From Anarhynchus alexandrinus (taxonomy: Eukaryota > Chordata > Aves > Charadriiformes > Charadriidae): a DNA stretch of 64,000 bases. Every line of letters starts with the position of its first letter. Position 1 is the stretch's first letter. This document shows, one piece after another, positions 1 through 11,744 of the stretch. The translations under genes were made by a program, and so were the position numbers. The DNA lies in contig VUYV01000230.1 in assembly GCA_008711295.1 (NCBI GenBank), forward strand, positions 517,015 to 581,014. Reading direction: 5' to 3'. The notes beneath the pieces are model-generated. The model saw nothing but the letters and a program-made list of their open reading frames with translations, was not told where the DNA came from and did no database searches.

Positions 1-158
1 AACAGCACAACCCTCCGTGTCCAGATGCCGATCTCCCATTTTCTTCTTTTGTTTCTCGCAGCACACGCACCTGCAACCGTCTTTGTGCAGTTCTAAGTGC
101 GGCAAATAGACTGAGCAGTTTTACTCTCGATGGCAGAGAAATTCTTCTCTCTTTTTGT

Positions 159-218
159 GCTGCCCATGCCCCAAATTGTGCTGCCCATGCCCCAAATTGT
201 GCTGCCCATGCCCCAAGG
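159..218. repeat. Short 21-bp tandem repeat
   Basis: A 21-base unit built around CTGCCCATGCCCCAAATTGT occurs nearly three times head to tail. The unit is a multiple of three, so the minus strand reads as a repeated WGMGSTI heptapeptide, but nothing around it supports coding. It is a small minisatellite and could be length-variable. Confidence 0.85.
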
Positions 219-299
219 GGCTGTGGGGACGGGAGAGGCGGGAGGAGTCAGAGGAGCGTTGAAGGGCCCCAGCGCAGGAGAAGACGCTCCAGGCATGCA

Positions 300-415
300 A
301 AAATGAAGACTAATTAAAATGAATGAGAATTATTTTTATCTCTTTAAACAATTGTACAATCACATTTTAATTAAAATAATTTTAAAACGTTTCTTTTTTT
401 TTTGGTAATTTTGCT
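300..415. promoter_or_regulatory. AT-rich block with homeodomain-like sites
   Basis: An AT-rich stretch contains the palindrome TTTTAATTAAAA at 365-376, a further TAATTAAAA near 311 and ACAATTGT-type words. Such clusters occur in developmental enhancers and also by chance in AT-rich DNA. The regulatory role is inferred from appearance only. Confidence 0.2.
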
Positions 416-3400
416 AATGTATATACTCATGCAGTTATCAAAAACAGACAAAGAGACTGTAATGACTTTTCTTTTTCCTAAAAGGCTTTTAGTGGCAGTA
501 AATTAAGATATATGTATATATGTAAGGATTATAGGCATAAAGTCAGCACTGAGTTATAGAAGACTCTATCTGGGTGAGGTGTTTTTATTTTTTCCTCCCA
601 GCATTTAACTAGTTTTTGATGTTGTAAAGACATTCTTGCACGTAAAGCTCTTTGCAGCTCGTAGAAACCTTTATTGAAAAATAATTGGAAGCCTTGATTC
701 ACTGAGGGAAAGCACTGGCTTTCTTGGATGCTCTTTGCACGTATCCTGGCTCTTTTTGAGAGTTTCTATGCCCTGTGTGGAGGCTGAATTACTGCTCTCA
801 GTCCTCCTCTGTGGTTTGGGGGTGCCTGTGGGAGGTCTGGAGGTTGGGGTGGAAGGAAGGATGACTGGAGTGGAGAGAAAGGGGAAACCCGTGGAGTAAT
901 AAGAGTGGAGGAAGCCAAATTTGCAGCTGGCAATGGATAACAGATCACGTACGTTAAGGCTGAGGAGAGAGGAGGTGCCTTCATCTGTTCAGCTATGGAG
1001 GGGTGTAGAGTCCAGGGAAGCTTCTTCCATGCCAGCAACCACTGCTGTGGCGTTTGAGGCATTTTTCAGCTCTCTTCAGGGCTCTGCCATCGAACCCGCC
1101 GACCTGCCCTGCGACGGCGCCCTGTCCCCATCCCTGCCAGCACCGTGCTCGCTGTGGGGACCGCTCACCCGTAGGGTGGAGCTTTTCAGAAACGGGTGGC
1201 AGCCGAGGGCAAATCTGCCTCTTTCCGTGGCTGCTCGGTCACTGAGGCCGCGTGGTGAACGTGCCCGTGGATTTCACGCACCGCCTGCCCCAAAGTCATG
1301 AGCTTTGTCGTGCCAGATCCGAGCTGAATAAAGCAAACATGCGTGTTTCGGTGCTGGTGGCTTATGATGCTTTTAAAGAACTTGAGAAATATTTGGAAAT
1401 GTCATCTGACGCATGTATAGCTCATGACTTGTGTGCATAGTTTGGCACAATTATTTTGCTCGTTACACATTCAATTAAATCGGTTTGAAATTATGTTACT
1501 TAAATAAAAAAGCACCACCAGAGAGAGCAGGACGCGGCTGCCTTTATGAAGATGATCAGATTTAGAAATCCAAAATTATTGTGCCGAAAAGGAGCTAGAA
1601 GTTTAAGCCAGTGTAGAGTCAATAAATACTTGAAGAAGTTTGAAGCAGAAAGTTCCAACGCTCTGGATTTTTTTTGAAGGTTGGAACAAAAACTTTGTGA
1701 TTTATTTATTTGGTGGTTGTTACTAAAAAATAGAAACATTTCCTTTTTTTTTTTCCTACCCTAAAGGAAACCCTGAGCTTGAAATCAGATTATTTCTGTA
1801 AATAAAGCTGTGGGACTTCAGCCAGTCACACATGTGACACCGCGTATTTATATGAAACCTGGTGATAATTGCAGTGATGCCTCTCTCCAGGAAGGAAAAC
1901 CGCTGAAGTCTCTTCCAGCAGCCGATATTATCAGCCGCTTTCTGCTAGCTGAACTGCTCCGGGATGAAACAAGAGGGTTTGTCTCCCTTGTGACACATTT
2001 CCTAGCGTGTCCCTGTGTAATCGGCAGAGCCATATGTGTAATAAAAAGATGGAAAGAAAAGAGAAACAGTAAGCGGAGATGATAAATGACACCAGAGGAA
2101 GAACTTCTCTGGGTGTTGGTGGTTTCAGACCAAAGTAGACATTAGCAGAAGGGTTTGGACCTGATCAGGAGGAAGAAATATTCAGAATGTTCGAGAGTTT
2201 CGAGGCTGATTCAAGGTAAATTGGGGGGGGAGGGTTGAATTAGCTGTTTACCAGAACAACTTTCTCCTTTGCTGAAAATGTCTGCTTTTCTTAAAATTAT
2301 ATAAAATAGAAAACCGAAAAGGTGCATCTGGAAATGGAGATGAGTTGGTCTGGTTTGGCTGTGGTTATCACAAAAACCGGTGGATGCCTTTGGGCTCCGT
2401 GGCTGTGATGGGCGCTCCTGGGCTGCCGCTGACAGCCCAAACTGCGCGCGAGGATCAGCCCCGGCTCCGAGAGCGCTTTCCTGGGAGAGGAGCTCTCCTC
2501 CTCGACACCTTCGCCCCGGGACCCGTTTCTCTCCGTGATATAAAGACCTGCTCTAGTAAAACTTAACTCCTGTAATTCTGTTCTAGAGAAATCTTATTTT
2601 GGGTAGTGAAAGGATTATAATATAGGTGCCATTTGGGCATTTTAATAGTGCTATAAAACCCTATTAAAGCCTTATCTCCAGCCGTATTTCTCTATCACAC
2701 CCCCCTATCTTCATCCTTGTCCTCTCCCCTGTTTAACAGCAGCAGCGGGAGCCGCTCGGCTGAGGGTGATGCTGTGCTGTGTCTCCCAGTCCACGTTAAC
2801 AGGACATTTCAAAAAAGATGTTCAAACTCCCCCAGCTGGCCAGACCCCCGAGACCGCAGTGCACGGCAGACTTTTCTGCTCACTGACGTGTAAAAGCTGA
2901 ACAGAAAATGATCCGAATTGTGTGAAATGCCTCCGGGGGGCAGAAACCACTCGTGAGCTGCTTGTCTGGGAACACCTGGAGGAGCTGGATTCTTATCAGC
3001 ATCCCCAGGTCTGCATTCAGCTCTTCGTCCAGAGGATTAGGGGAGAAATAATCCTTTAAATTTTGAAAGGAGTAACGTATATGACAGTACACGAGGAAAG
3101 GCCCCAGATTTTCCTCTGTTTCTGGTCTTTGCATATCCCAGTCCCCGTGGGACTCCCGCTCCAGCTAAGGAGATGTTCTGATCCTTTTCTCCTCATGAGA
3201 GAGACAGGAGAGAAATGTCAGATCTCCCAGCAGAGGGAAAGGGAAAAAGCCTTCAGGGAACCGTGGGCTGCGTTAAGGCAGGAAGGATATGAACTGGAGT
3301 TGGGGGAAAGAAATAGGGTTTTGTCAGACTGCAGCCCTGCAGTGAGAGCCGCGGCGTGTGGCTCTGTGAAGCGCTGTGTGTCCCGGGACCAGCCCGGAGC

Positions 3401-4314
3401 AGGCGGCCTCGGCAGCGCAGTGGTGTCTGTCGCAGGACAGTGCCGACACCGCCGAGAGATGTCCAATAACCTTGCTGTCCCCCTGGACCATGCTGTGGCG
3501 TCACACGCTCCTGTTCCCTGCAGCCCACTCCATTCCCACGTTATCTGGGCCGTGGGAGATAGGGGTTGAATCTCTGCTTGGCATTCCGCTGCCTGCAAGA
3601 TGAATGTTGTGTTCCTCCGTGCTGGCGCAAAACGAAGGAACAGCTTCATGCTGGAATTACAGTGAAATTATTGTGTGCCTTTGGCCCCACTGCGTTCCTG
3701 GGAAGAGTTTAGGCTTCTTCGTATTTTCTGAGCCAGAGACCTGGCGGTCAGATAACTTCTGAACAGAGTGAACGTGCCGCATTACTTGAACCATGGAGAA
3801 GTAATACTCCACTCACATCATTCCATTGATTAACAGTGAGTTCATTAAGAAGGAGTAAAGTAAAAGGACGGGAGAGTGAGTGATCTCATTTGGACCAGCA
3901 GAATTTGAAGGGCTCCAAAGCCATATGAACCAATTTCATTAAATTGCTGTCTCCTGTGTCAGTATAATTTCAGCTCTGGTTCTTCATCACTTCTTTTCTT
4001 TACCGTAGTGTTTGATCTGTGGCTGCTGATGAGGTTTGGGAAAGAAGGGGTTTTACTCTTGGAGATATGATACATCCTGGCACAAATGAACTCAGCAGAC
4101 GCAGAAATGAAATGACTCTGCCTTTAGATCTTCTCTCTCTGGGCTCAGCGAGTGTCTCCACTCTGTCGGTGACTTCCCTGGAATCGGGCGAGACCGGCAA
4201 AAGGTCTGTTGTTTCCCTCACAAGTCCCACCACCCAGATGGAGTGTCGCACCTGAGAGCATCAACAGAGAGAGGCAGGGAGAGAGGAGGAAGGTGGCGGG
4301 GTGTGAATTACGGA

Positions 4315-4440
4315 GTATTATTAGATTGCTGTTACTTGTATTGCTTCCATAGCTGTGGCAGCTGGGGGCTTTAATTACAGAGATTAAAGGGAAAAAACCC
4401 TCATCGCCGCTCATCAAACGATACATAAAATAAGCAAACT
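4315..4440. promoter_or_regulatory. Possible conserved non-coding element
   Basis: This block has mixed composition, with no simple repeat and no match to the repeat families in the window. It carries TTTAATTACAG (homeodomain-like) at about 4370-4380, AGATTAAAGG just after it, and an AT-rich tail. Its look is that of an avian conserved non-coding element. No alignment was possible, so this is only a candidate. Confidence 0.22.
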
Positions 4441-5597
4441 GGCGTTGTGCCTGGGCAGCCGTCTGAGTAGGGCTGCACCAGCAGACACGCACGCCGAAGC
4501 CGGGATCCCTTCTGATGAGGAAGACCGCGGTATGGACTTGAACTTCAGCAGTGGATAGAAAGCAAAGAGAGGGGACGGTCGAGTCCTGGGGTGAGGAGAG
4601 CGATGAGCCAAGCTCAGGCTCATCCGGATCCTCCCACTGTAGCCGCTTGAGAGCTGCAGCGCGGGGGGAAAAAGTTGCAGGGAGAGGCTGGGAGAGACAC
4701 GGGGCAGTCGATGTGCATTTCGCTGGCACGAGTCCCTCCCTCAGCTCTTCCTCAAGATGTAAAGCTGTTAATGAAGAGCCCATTTACTTTCATCTAAACG
4801 GAGGGCTTTCTTCCCGTTGCTGGTGACGAGACACGCTTGCTGTACGCAGCTCCCCCCATCTTCCAGCGCCCTTTTGGGCAGCACCGCGCAGGCCAGGGGC
4901 TGGCCAGACGGCCGGGGCACATCTCATACTCTGGACAGGAGCTGTTTTCTCCCCTTCTGAGAAGAAAGAGAGGACAAAGAAGGAACCAATTTGTCAAAAA
5001 CCTCTTAATGAGCTGTTGAAGACAGCTCAGCCAAGGTACTGATGACCTCCCAGGTTAATTAACCTCCAGCAGAACCTGATGTCTTTTTTTCATTCTCCCT
5101 GCCTAATTTTCTTCTTCCAGCCAGCCAAGCTCTCCTTTAGTCTGGGTGCCGTGCTGCCCGTTGTGTGACACCTTCAGGTGCTTTTATGCCTTCCTCATCC
5201 TCTGCCGGCAGATCTGGCGCCGGACGGGAGTGCCAGAAGCCAACAGCCCTCCCAGCTAGCTTCATGCTTCATTTTTCATTACAATGCGATCGCATCTGGC
5301 AGGAGCTCTCTGCCTCCCAGCCTGCTGCCGGCCTGTCTTGCACGACTGCCGTCGCAGCCCCTGATGCTGCCAGAAAGGTGCCTTCGGGGCCAAACCAGCC
5401 CGGGCTCTTTTGGCAGGGCAGTGCCGCGTGGGACGGTGACAGAAAGGAGCACACAGACCCCCGGGACAGGAACGCTGATGCCAGCGACAAGGAGGGACTC
5501 TTGCAAACATCAAGAGCTGCCTCAGTGAGCCAGTGGTGTTTCAGCGTCTTATGGAAAACAGAGGAAAGGCTCAAACACTGAATCTGCGAATGGATTT

Positions 5598-6152
5598 CCC
5601 CTCTACTCCACTCTCGTGAGACCCCACCTGGAGTACTGCCTCCAGCTCTGGAGTCCCCAACATCAGAAGGACATGGACCTGCTGGAGCGTGTCCAGAGGA
5701 GGGCCACGAGGATGATGCGAGGGCTGGAGCACCTCTCCTATGAGGAGAGGCTGAAGGAGTTGGGGCTGTTCAGCCTGGAGAAGAGAAGGCTCCGGGGAGA
5801 TCTTATTGTGGCCTTCCAGTACCTAAAGGGGGCCTACAGGAGAGCTGGGGAAGGACTTTTTACTGGGGCATGTTGTGATAGGACGAGGGGGAATGGCTTC
5901 AAACTGGAAGAGGGCAGGTTTAGATTGAACATTAGGAAGGAGTTTTTCACTGTGAGGGTGGTGAGGCACTGTCCCAGGTTGCCCCGAGAGGGTGTTGAGG
6001 CCCCATCCCTGGAGGTGTTCAAGGCCAGGCTGGACGTGACCTTGGGCAACCTGGTGTGGTGGGAGGTGTCCCTGCCTATGGCAGGGGGGTTGGGACTTGA
6101 TGATCTTCAAGGTCCTTTCCAACCTAAACCATTCTATGATTCATTCTATGAT
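5598..6152 (+). mobile_element. CR1 LINE, 5'-truncated, 3' end intact
   Basis: Homology to CR1 begins abruptly within ORF2 and runs through the 3' UTR to a tail with two ATTCTATGAT words. The 5' truncation with a preserved 3' end is normal for LINE target-primed insertion. It belongs to the same broad subfamily type as the copies at 6888, 18961, 30051 and 57515, which share the motif coding for [14 protein letters not shown]. Confidence 0.95.
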
Positions 6153-6176
6153 CTTCTCTGTTATGGACAGGTTTAG
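5616..6176 (+). pseudogene. CR1 ORF2 C-terminal fragment (RT region)
   Basis: An uninterrupted frame of 186 codons covers the C-terminal end of the CR1 ORF2 polyprotein, downstream of the reverse-transcriptase catalytic palm. Recognisable CR1 blocks in order are [52 protein letters not shown] and the tail block [12 protein letters not shown]. The catalytic domain and the endonuclease are absent because the insertion is 5'-truncated. The last codons run past the LINE end into flanking DNA. The fragment cannot make an active enzyme. The start given is simply the first ATG and is not a real initiation site. Confidence 0.9.
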
Positions 6177-6887
6177 GTCCCTTTCATCCTGCCTCTAAGA
6201 AAGCAGGTGTGGTAGTAGAGAGTAGAGCCCTGGAGCTGAGCAAGGAGGAGAGGAGTCATGTTCCCAAGGGCCATCTGGGGACAGGCAATGGGTTTTGAGC
6301 CTCTCGAGAGGATCCTCTAGCTCAGCCAGATTCTTTGGGAGGGCTTGTCATTTCCAAACGCAACGAGAGGACTTTTTCCACAGGAAGAGGCTGCGTTATC
6401 TGAGTGAATCTCGCACCTGAGGGTGACACCTCTTCGCCAGGGACAGAGACTCTGCTATTTTTAAGCTGCAAGTGTGAATGGAAATGAAGAAGAATATGTA
6501 CTGCAAAGAGGAGCAGAGTTGCACCAACTACTTGCCGTTGACAATTTATCTAGCAGCTTCCTCCTCCGTCTCCTCTGTTACATTGACTGAAAGCCTTCCA
6601 GTGCCCAGGAATTTGTGTCTCCTTCATGCCTAGTTGATGTACTCCAGTTCACGTCCTGTGTTTGCACAGATAAACCATGCATAATCAGCTCTTTTTTTTC
6701 CCAGTGGGGAAGAAAGAACAAGTTAAATGATCAGAAACAACGTGGGGTAATTGTTCGGAGCAGGCGTCACATCCTTTTTTCTACAGTGACAATCACATTC
6801 ACAGATCTTTCAGTTACAGGACATGGCCAGGTAGGAAAAGGAGAGCAGCCCTGTTGCTTGAATGGGAATGAGGTTGTGAATACTGAG
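6153..6887. other. Unique spacer between two CR1 copies
   Basis: About 735 bases separate a plus-strand CR1 tail from the next, minus-strand CR1 tail, so the two LINEs point toward each other. No gene, tandem repeat or other mobile element is recognised in it. Confidence 0.6.
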
Positions 6888-7560
6888 AATCATAGAATCA
6901 CTGAATCGTTAGAGTTGGAAGGGACCTTAAAGATCATCCCGTTCCACCTCCCTTGCCCTGGGCAGGGACACCTCCCACCAGCCCAGGTTGCTCCAAGCCC
7001 CGTCCAACCTGGCCTTGAACACCTCCAGGGATGGGGCAGCCACAGCTTCTCGGGGCAACCTGTGCCAGGGGCTCACCATCCTCACAGGGAAGAATTTCCT
7101 CCTAATAACTATTCTAAATCTCCCCTTTTCCAGTTTGAAGCCATTCCCCCTCATCCTATCACTCCATGCCCTTGTAAAAAGTCCCTCCCTAGCTCTCCTG
7201 GAGCCCCTTTAGGCACTGGAAGGCCACAATAAGGTCTCCCCAGAGCCTTCTCTTCTCCAGGCTGAACCCCCCCACCTCTCCCAGCCTGTCCTCCCAGCAG
7301 AGGGGCTCCAGCCCTCGCAGCATCTCTGGGGCCTCCTCTGGCCCCGCTCCAACAGCTCCGTGTCCTTCTGCTGTGGGGACCCCCCGAGCTGGAGGCAGCA
7401 CTGCAGGGGGGTCTCCCCAGAGCAGAGCAGAGCGCAGCAGAGGGGCACAATCCCCCCCTCGCCCTGCTGGCCACGCTGCTGGGGATGCAGCCCGGAGTGC
7501 CGGGGGCTTTCTGGGCTGCCAGCGCACATTGCCGGCTCATGTTGAGGTTCTTATCTTCAT
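6888..7560 (-). mobile_element. CR1 LINE, minus strand, decayed
   Basis: The element starts at its tail (AATCATAGAATCACTGAATC) and extends 5'-ward through the 3' UTR and ORF2 C-terminus to the block coding for MSRQCALAAQKA at about 7540. The ORF2 frame is broken by several indels: CR1 peptide blocks jump between at least two minus-strand frames in 7190-7540. It is therefore older, or less constrained, than the copy at 5598. Confidence 0.95.
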
Positions 7561-8324
7561 CTGGAAAGGGTTACCAGGCTGTGAGCGTAGCTGTGTGACA
7601 AGTTTTGGGTACCATCTTCATTCAGACCCTCGAGGGCTGTCGGGATGCCCTGCCACCGAGCAGCCAGGTTCAGAGCCTCAGAAGCCTGGAGGAGGCAGAA
7701 CTCAGCCTTATCCGCGCATCCAGCGGCTGCCGGGACCTGAGCTCTCCAGTGCGGCGGCCGAGGGCTGCTCCGGGTCGGAGCTGGTGGAGCAGCTGGTTGA
7801 GGCCATCCCGTTCGGATAACACCAGAGAAAAACGTGCCCCAGCCGTGCCCCTTCCCCTGCCCTCCTCCAGCCCGGCGTCATGGGCGAGCTTCTCTCGCAG
7901 CTGGCGTTTTCCACCCTCTCGCTGCTACAATCGCTCCGGGAGGATTTTATTTTAATTAAAAATAATTTCACCAAATCGCATCAATCACCATCTTCTGCTT
8001 TCCAGTCAGAACAAATGCATTTTTCAGCAGACCAAGAGGCCAAATGGTTGAGTTTTCTCCTGCGTCATGCAGAGCCGCCTGGTGACACGGAAAAGCTGCC
8101 GAGACCCTGTCTCTGCGCAAAGTCAGAGCTTGAAAAACCCTAAAAGTTTTGCCCATCTCAGAAAGCCAGGAGTCAGTATTGGAAATGGAAATTGTAATTT
8201 GTTTTCAGCTTAAAACCAACAAAATTCCCTAAACGAGGTCATTCTGAAAAATGAATGTTCGTGAAATGTTCTTCCGCTGATAACAACATCAGTGAAAAGA
8301 AGAGACATTAGTAACCTGCAGATT

Positions 8325-8490
8325 GGGTTAATTGCTTGTTATTGCATCGCACATGTATTTGTCATTGGCTATAACAATCGGATATTAATATTATTGTTAT
8401 TTTATTTAGATAAAAGGTTGGACATCAGCAGTTATTCATAATTATAGGAGTGATCATTAGATTATAATTATTGCTATAATTTATAAAAAA
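8325..8490. promoter_or_regulatory. AT-rich possible conserved element
   Basis: A long non-repetitive AT-rich run contains GGTTAATTGC, CATTGGCTATAACAAT (SOX-like CATTG and ACAAT words), ATTAATATTATTG and several TAATTAT words. This combination is typical in appearance of conserved enhancers near developmental genes. Function is an inference, and comparison with other birds or reptiles would decide it. Confidence 0.22.
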
Positions 8491-8575
8491 AAAGGCCAAA
8501 TATTGTATTTGTTGAAGTGGGCTTTTTACGCCAAAAACTTGTGAATCTGTAGTTCCCCTGCTCAGTTAATTCTGA

Positions 8576-8601
8576 GGGTGGGGTGGGGTGTGGGGACAGG
8601 G
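8576..8601 (+). other. G-quadruplex-forming motif
   Basis: Five runs of three or four G separated by loops of one to three bases lie within 26 bases. This meets the usual G3+N1-7 definition of an intramolecular G-quadruplex. It lies at the boundary between an AT-rich block and a GC-rich stretch. Confidence 0.7.
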
Positions 8602-9171
8602 CCCTTTCCCAGCCCCTGAGCCCAGCGGTGTTTGCGGGAGGTTCGCCGCCGTCCCAGTGCAGTCTCGCCCCAGCCCCGGCCCTTGGCTCCAGCTCGGGCA
8701 GCACCACGCAGCCGCTCGCTGGGGGCATCTCCTCGAGCATCCTCGGAGTGGTCCACCCCCCACGGCCTCTGCCCAGGGGATACAGGCTGACTAGACCGGG
8801 CTGGTGGGGAGGTTGGCAAAGCTAAAAATCACCTTTTGGGCCATGAGGTGCCCTGATGTAGCCAGCCTTGCTCCTCGTACTGCAGTTTGTGCCAACCTCG
8901 CTGCGCGTTCTGTCGCTATGTAAATTACAGAAATTACAAAGGAAAATTACTTCGCCCATTGAGGAGCAGGTGGGTTTTTTCTTTTCTTTCCCTTCTGAAA
9001 CCGCAGCATACACAAACCTGTTCAGGACTTTCATTCTGCAAGCTTCACTTAACAGGGAAATTGTTTTATTTGTGTTTGGGTTTTGAATTGCAGCCTAATG
9101 ACGTGCAGGGCTGCGGGTTTTCCATTCCATTTTATTTTATTAGCCGAGTGCTGAGCATTTCTCATCTCTCC

Positions 9172-9668
9172 TCAGGACAAAGCATGCTCCTGTCTCAAGA
9201 GAGAGGAGTTCTGGTTTGTCCCTTTGTCCTCTGCGAGCTGCAATACCAATATCTGCTCGTAAAATGGCAACACGTAGGTACTTCTCACTGCCCTTGAATA
9301 TCCGCCAGCGTTCTGTGCAGCCCCTGGACGTGTTGGGAGCGTGAGGAGGAGAACCTGTAGGATAGGGGCAAACCCGCAGACCGGCAAACCTCCCTGGCCA
9401 GGAAGCTCCTTGATGCCACGGCAGGGATAAGCATCGTGGCCTACTGCAGCGTAGGCTTCCACCTGTCTTTTCACGGTACTGAGAAACTGCAGCGTCCCTT
9501 TCTCCGAGCTACCGTGCAGGGCTGGAGGAGCTCTTCCCTCCAGGAACCTCCCCTGCTGTCTGATGTACTGGAGATCCAGACCTGGACCTGAAATCTTCTT
9601 AGGTGTCCTTCTTATGATCTTCTGAGGAGTTTGACTGTCTCCATTCTTCAGCGATGGGGAGTAGAGAG
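9172..9668 (-). other. Possible exon, open frame after strong acceptor
   Basis: On the minus strand an open frame runs to a TGA at 9172; the whole frame from its first ATG at 9780 is 202 codons. At 9669-9700 the same strand has a pyrimidine-rich tract with a C7 run, ending in CAG, which is a strong 3' splice-site pattern. The downstream codons are mixed in composition, with peptide blocks such as SPSLKNGDSQTPQKIIRRTP and TVKRQVEAYAAVGHDAYPC, and are not low-complexity. No known domain is recognised. A possible 5' splice site (GCA then GTGAGA) occurs inside the frame at about 9270. One frame of this length can occur by chance in 64 kb, so this is only a candidate. Confidence 0.2.
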
Positions 9669-10571
9669 CTGTTGAAACAGCAGGGAGGGGGGAAGGCAGG
9701 CCCGAGCTGAAGGGAGCAATGATGTAATAATACTGCTTTTTCTTCAGTATTATCGAGTCCAAACATCCAGAACTCCTCATTCAGCTCTGCCTACATCACA
9801 CAACAACTTCCCAGGAGCATCACCCTCCGGCAGCCGGGGTTCCTGGGAGCGCTTTGTCCCTGGGCTGGCTTCTGCTCAGGGAAACAGCCCCAAATCACTC
9901 GTCTGAGAACCACCTGCAAAGTATTACGACCTCCAAAACTTCAGAAGTCCCTTTCTAAAGAATCTGGAGGTTGTCTTTTGAAGCATGTGACTTTTTAAAT
10001 GGAAAATTTGTCAGATTCTCATTTTTAACTTATTTTGTGAGATTTGAAGCTGGAGGGGAGGTGTTATTTTTAAGTTGCCGGTTTTTATCAGCAGCGCTGG
10101 AAGTTACTGAACTGAAAGCTGAATCTCATCACATGCCTTTGAGTCTTGAAACTTTAATAAAATCACAGCTACTCCACAACTCCAAATGAAACTTGGAGAG
10201 GTGATCTCTGACTACGTGAATCAGCTCAGGAAACTTTCTCCTACATTCTTAAATGTTATGTTTTCTGCCAGCTTTAAATTTCTCTGCGTACCAGGGACAA
10301 TCCTATTAAATAGCATTGAGATTTCAGTTTTGTTTGTTGGTCATTTAATTCACTCCTTTGACAAGAATGTAAAGGGTATAGGGAGTATAAGGACTGTAAT
10401 ATAGTCTTGGAAAGCTGTCATTCTCCAGCTCTGAGTATGAGGGATATGCGATAAGCTCAGTGTCCTGATAGGCTCATATGGACAGTTGAGGAGACAGAGA
10501 TGAGAGGAGGTGAGGGCAGTCATGAGGCTTAAAAAATTCTTGGCTGGAGAATAAAGTAGATTCCAAAGGAA

Positions 10572-10615
10572 GATGGTATCATTTTCATTTTACTATAGGG
10601 AAAATGAGGCACGTG
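10572..10615 (+). repeat. MIR-like SINE fragment, ancient
   Basis: The stretch CATTTTACTATAGGGAAAATG followed by AGGCAC resembles the conserved MIR tail region (CATTTTACAGATGRGGAAACTGAGGCAC). Divergence is high and the match is short, as expected for a pre-avian SINE. It is assigned by eye only. Confidence 0.4.
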
Positions 10616-10832
10616 CCTTCCCGTGTGTTTCCGTGGCCTTCCTCTCTCTTCCATGGCCACCGACATCCCAGAGTGCCCAGACCCTGCAGAGAAGTCCTCG
10701 GGCACCGGCCAGACCGCAGACTGAGCTGCAGCGCCGGAGGTGTCGGTGTGCGCGGTGTTGTCGGAGCGTGGCCCATCCGATCGCCGTGCTTGGTGCTCGC
10801 TGTTGAAACACCTCGGCAAAACAATACTTTGT

Positions 10833-10898
10833 GCTTCCCAAGCTCCTTTCATCTGAGGATTTCAAAGCACTTTGCAGACATCAAACGGACCTTACCAG
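10833..10898 (+). repeat. Second MIR-like fragment
   Basis: CTTTCATCTGAGGATTTCAA followed by AGCACTTTGCAGACATC matches the amniote MIR-type segment that normally reads CTCAAAGCACTTTACAAAC. In an intact element this segment lies upstream of the CATTTTACAG tail. Here it lies downstream of the similar piece at 10572, so the two are probably separate insertions or a rearranged one. Confidence 0.5.
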
Positions 10899-11691
10899 CC
10901 CGCTCTGCAGCTGGAGAGCGCGGCTGCTCGAGAGGAGAATCTCAGCTAAGCAGAAGCTTTTGCTTTCTCCCCTGGCGAGGGAACGGTCTGACTTGCACTA
11001 CATCCCACGGCATCTTGAGCTCTGCAGGACCTTCTGGTGCCCTGAGCTCCCTCTCTTGCATCTCAGAGACTGAAACTGGATCTTGCCCATGTTTTTTGAC
11101 TATCATCAGTAAGCTGAGCCCCTTATGAGCCTGGAGAAGGCAGCGCGTGGGCTCTCAGTGCCTGGGTGAAGCGTAAGGGCAGCTGCGGTTGTCATATCGG
11201 GTGTCTTCTGAGATAGACACAGGCTGGATTAGCCCTGCTTGTGGCCTGATGTGGCCTTTGCAACGCGGGCCTGGATGGCCCCGTGTCACCCCTGTTCCCC
11301 TGGGACACATCACAGCCAGGCTGATACTTGCACAGCTGTGCCTAATTCTTCAGAAACTCAGAGGAAAGCAGGGCAAGGAAATACCAAGAAAAGAAAGAGA
11401 GAAAGAAGATGAAAGATGGCATTTCTCTCTCGAGGCAATGCAAGAAATAAAACAGTCCTCCTCCTTCCCCCCTACCCCCTTTTTTTTTTTGAATTAACAT
11501 ATTTGTTTCCTTTCTTGGCCTAGAAGATGGTTTTATGCCCAAAAAAATATAATATACTCCTTCATTTCTGGCTGACAGCTTCCGAAGTGTGCAGGGGAGC
11601 TCTTCCTTTCAGCTCCAGCGCTTTGATACCGGATGCTTGACTGGCACCGAAGCGCGGGCTGAGGCCGGGCTCCGGCACCGTGGTCCCAAGC

Positions 11692-11744
11692 AGAAGAAGT
11701 TTTTCACTTTGAGGGTGGTGNGGCATTTCCCCACGCTGCCTCGG
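11692..11744 (+). mobile_element. CR1 scrap with an N
   Basis: About 53 bases match the CR1 ORF2/3' region (AGAAGTTTTTCACTTTGAGG, then GGTGNGGCAT), equivalent to the [11 protein letters not shown] block of the copy at 5598. Neither the 5' nor the 3' side continues as CR1, so it is a relic cut at both ends. Position 11721 is an undetermined base. Confidence 0.75.

Larger units (their letters stand above)
218..5597. other. Unique sequence, no gene recognised
   Basis: No repeat family or gene is recognised here. It holds an AT-rich block at 300-415, a G-run at about 2222-2235, a small CpG-rich patch at about 2390-2530 and a conserved-element-like block at 4315-4440. A 212-codon minus-strand frame at 4145-4783 crosses that block and shows no recognisable domain. 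Confidence 0.6.

Noticed and set aside
93..296. 67-codon frame containing three WGMGSTI repeats
   Set aside because: It reflects the 21-bp tandem repeat, with no supporting signals for expression.
4145..4783. 212-codon minus-strand open frame
   Set aside because: No motif is recognised and the composition changes sharply along its length, including a segment that looks non-coding and AT-rich. Treated as chance.
8699..8725. Similarity of ACCACGCAGCCGCTCGCT to the start of the LTR at 18831
   Set aside because: The match is limited to about 18 bases and neither side continues as LTR. Too short to call a second copy.
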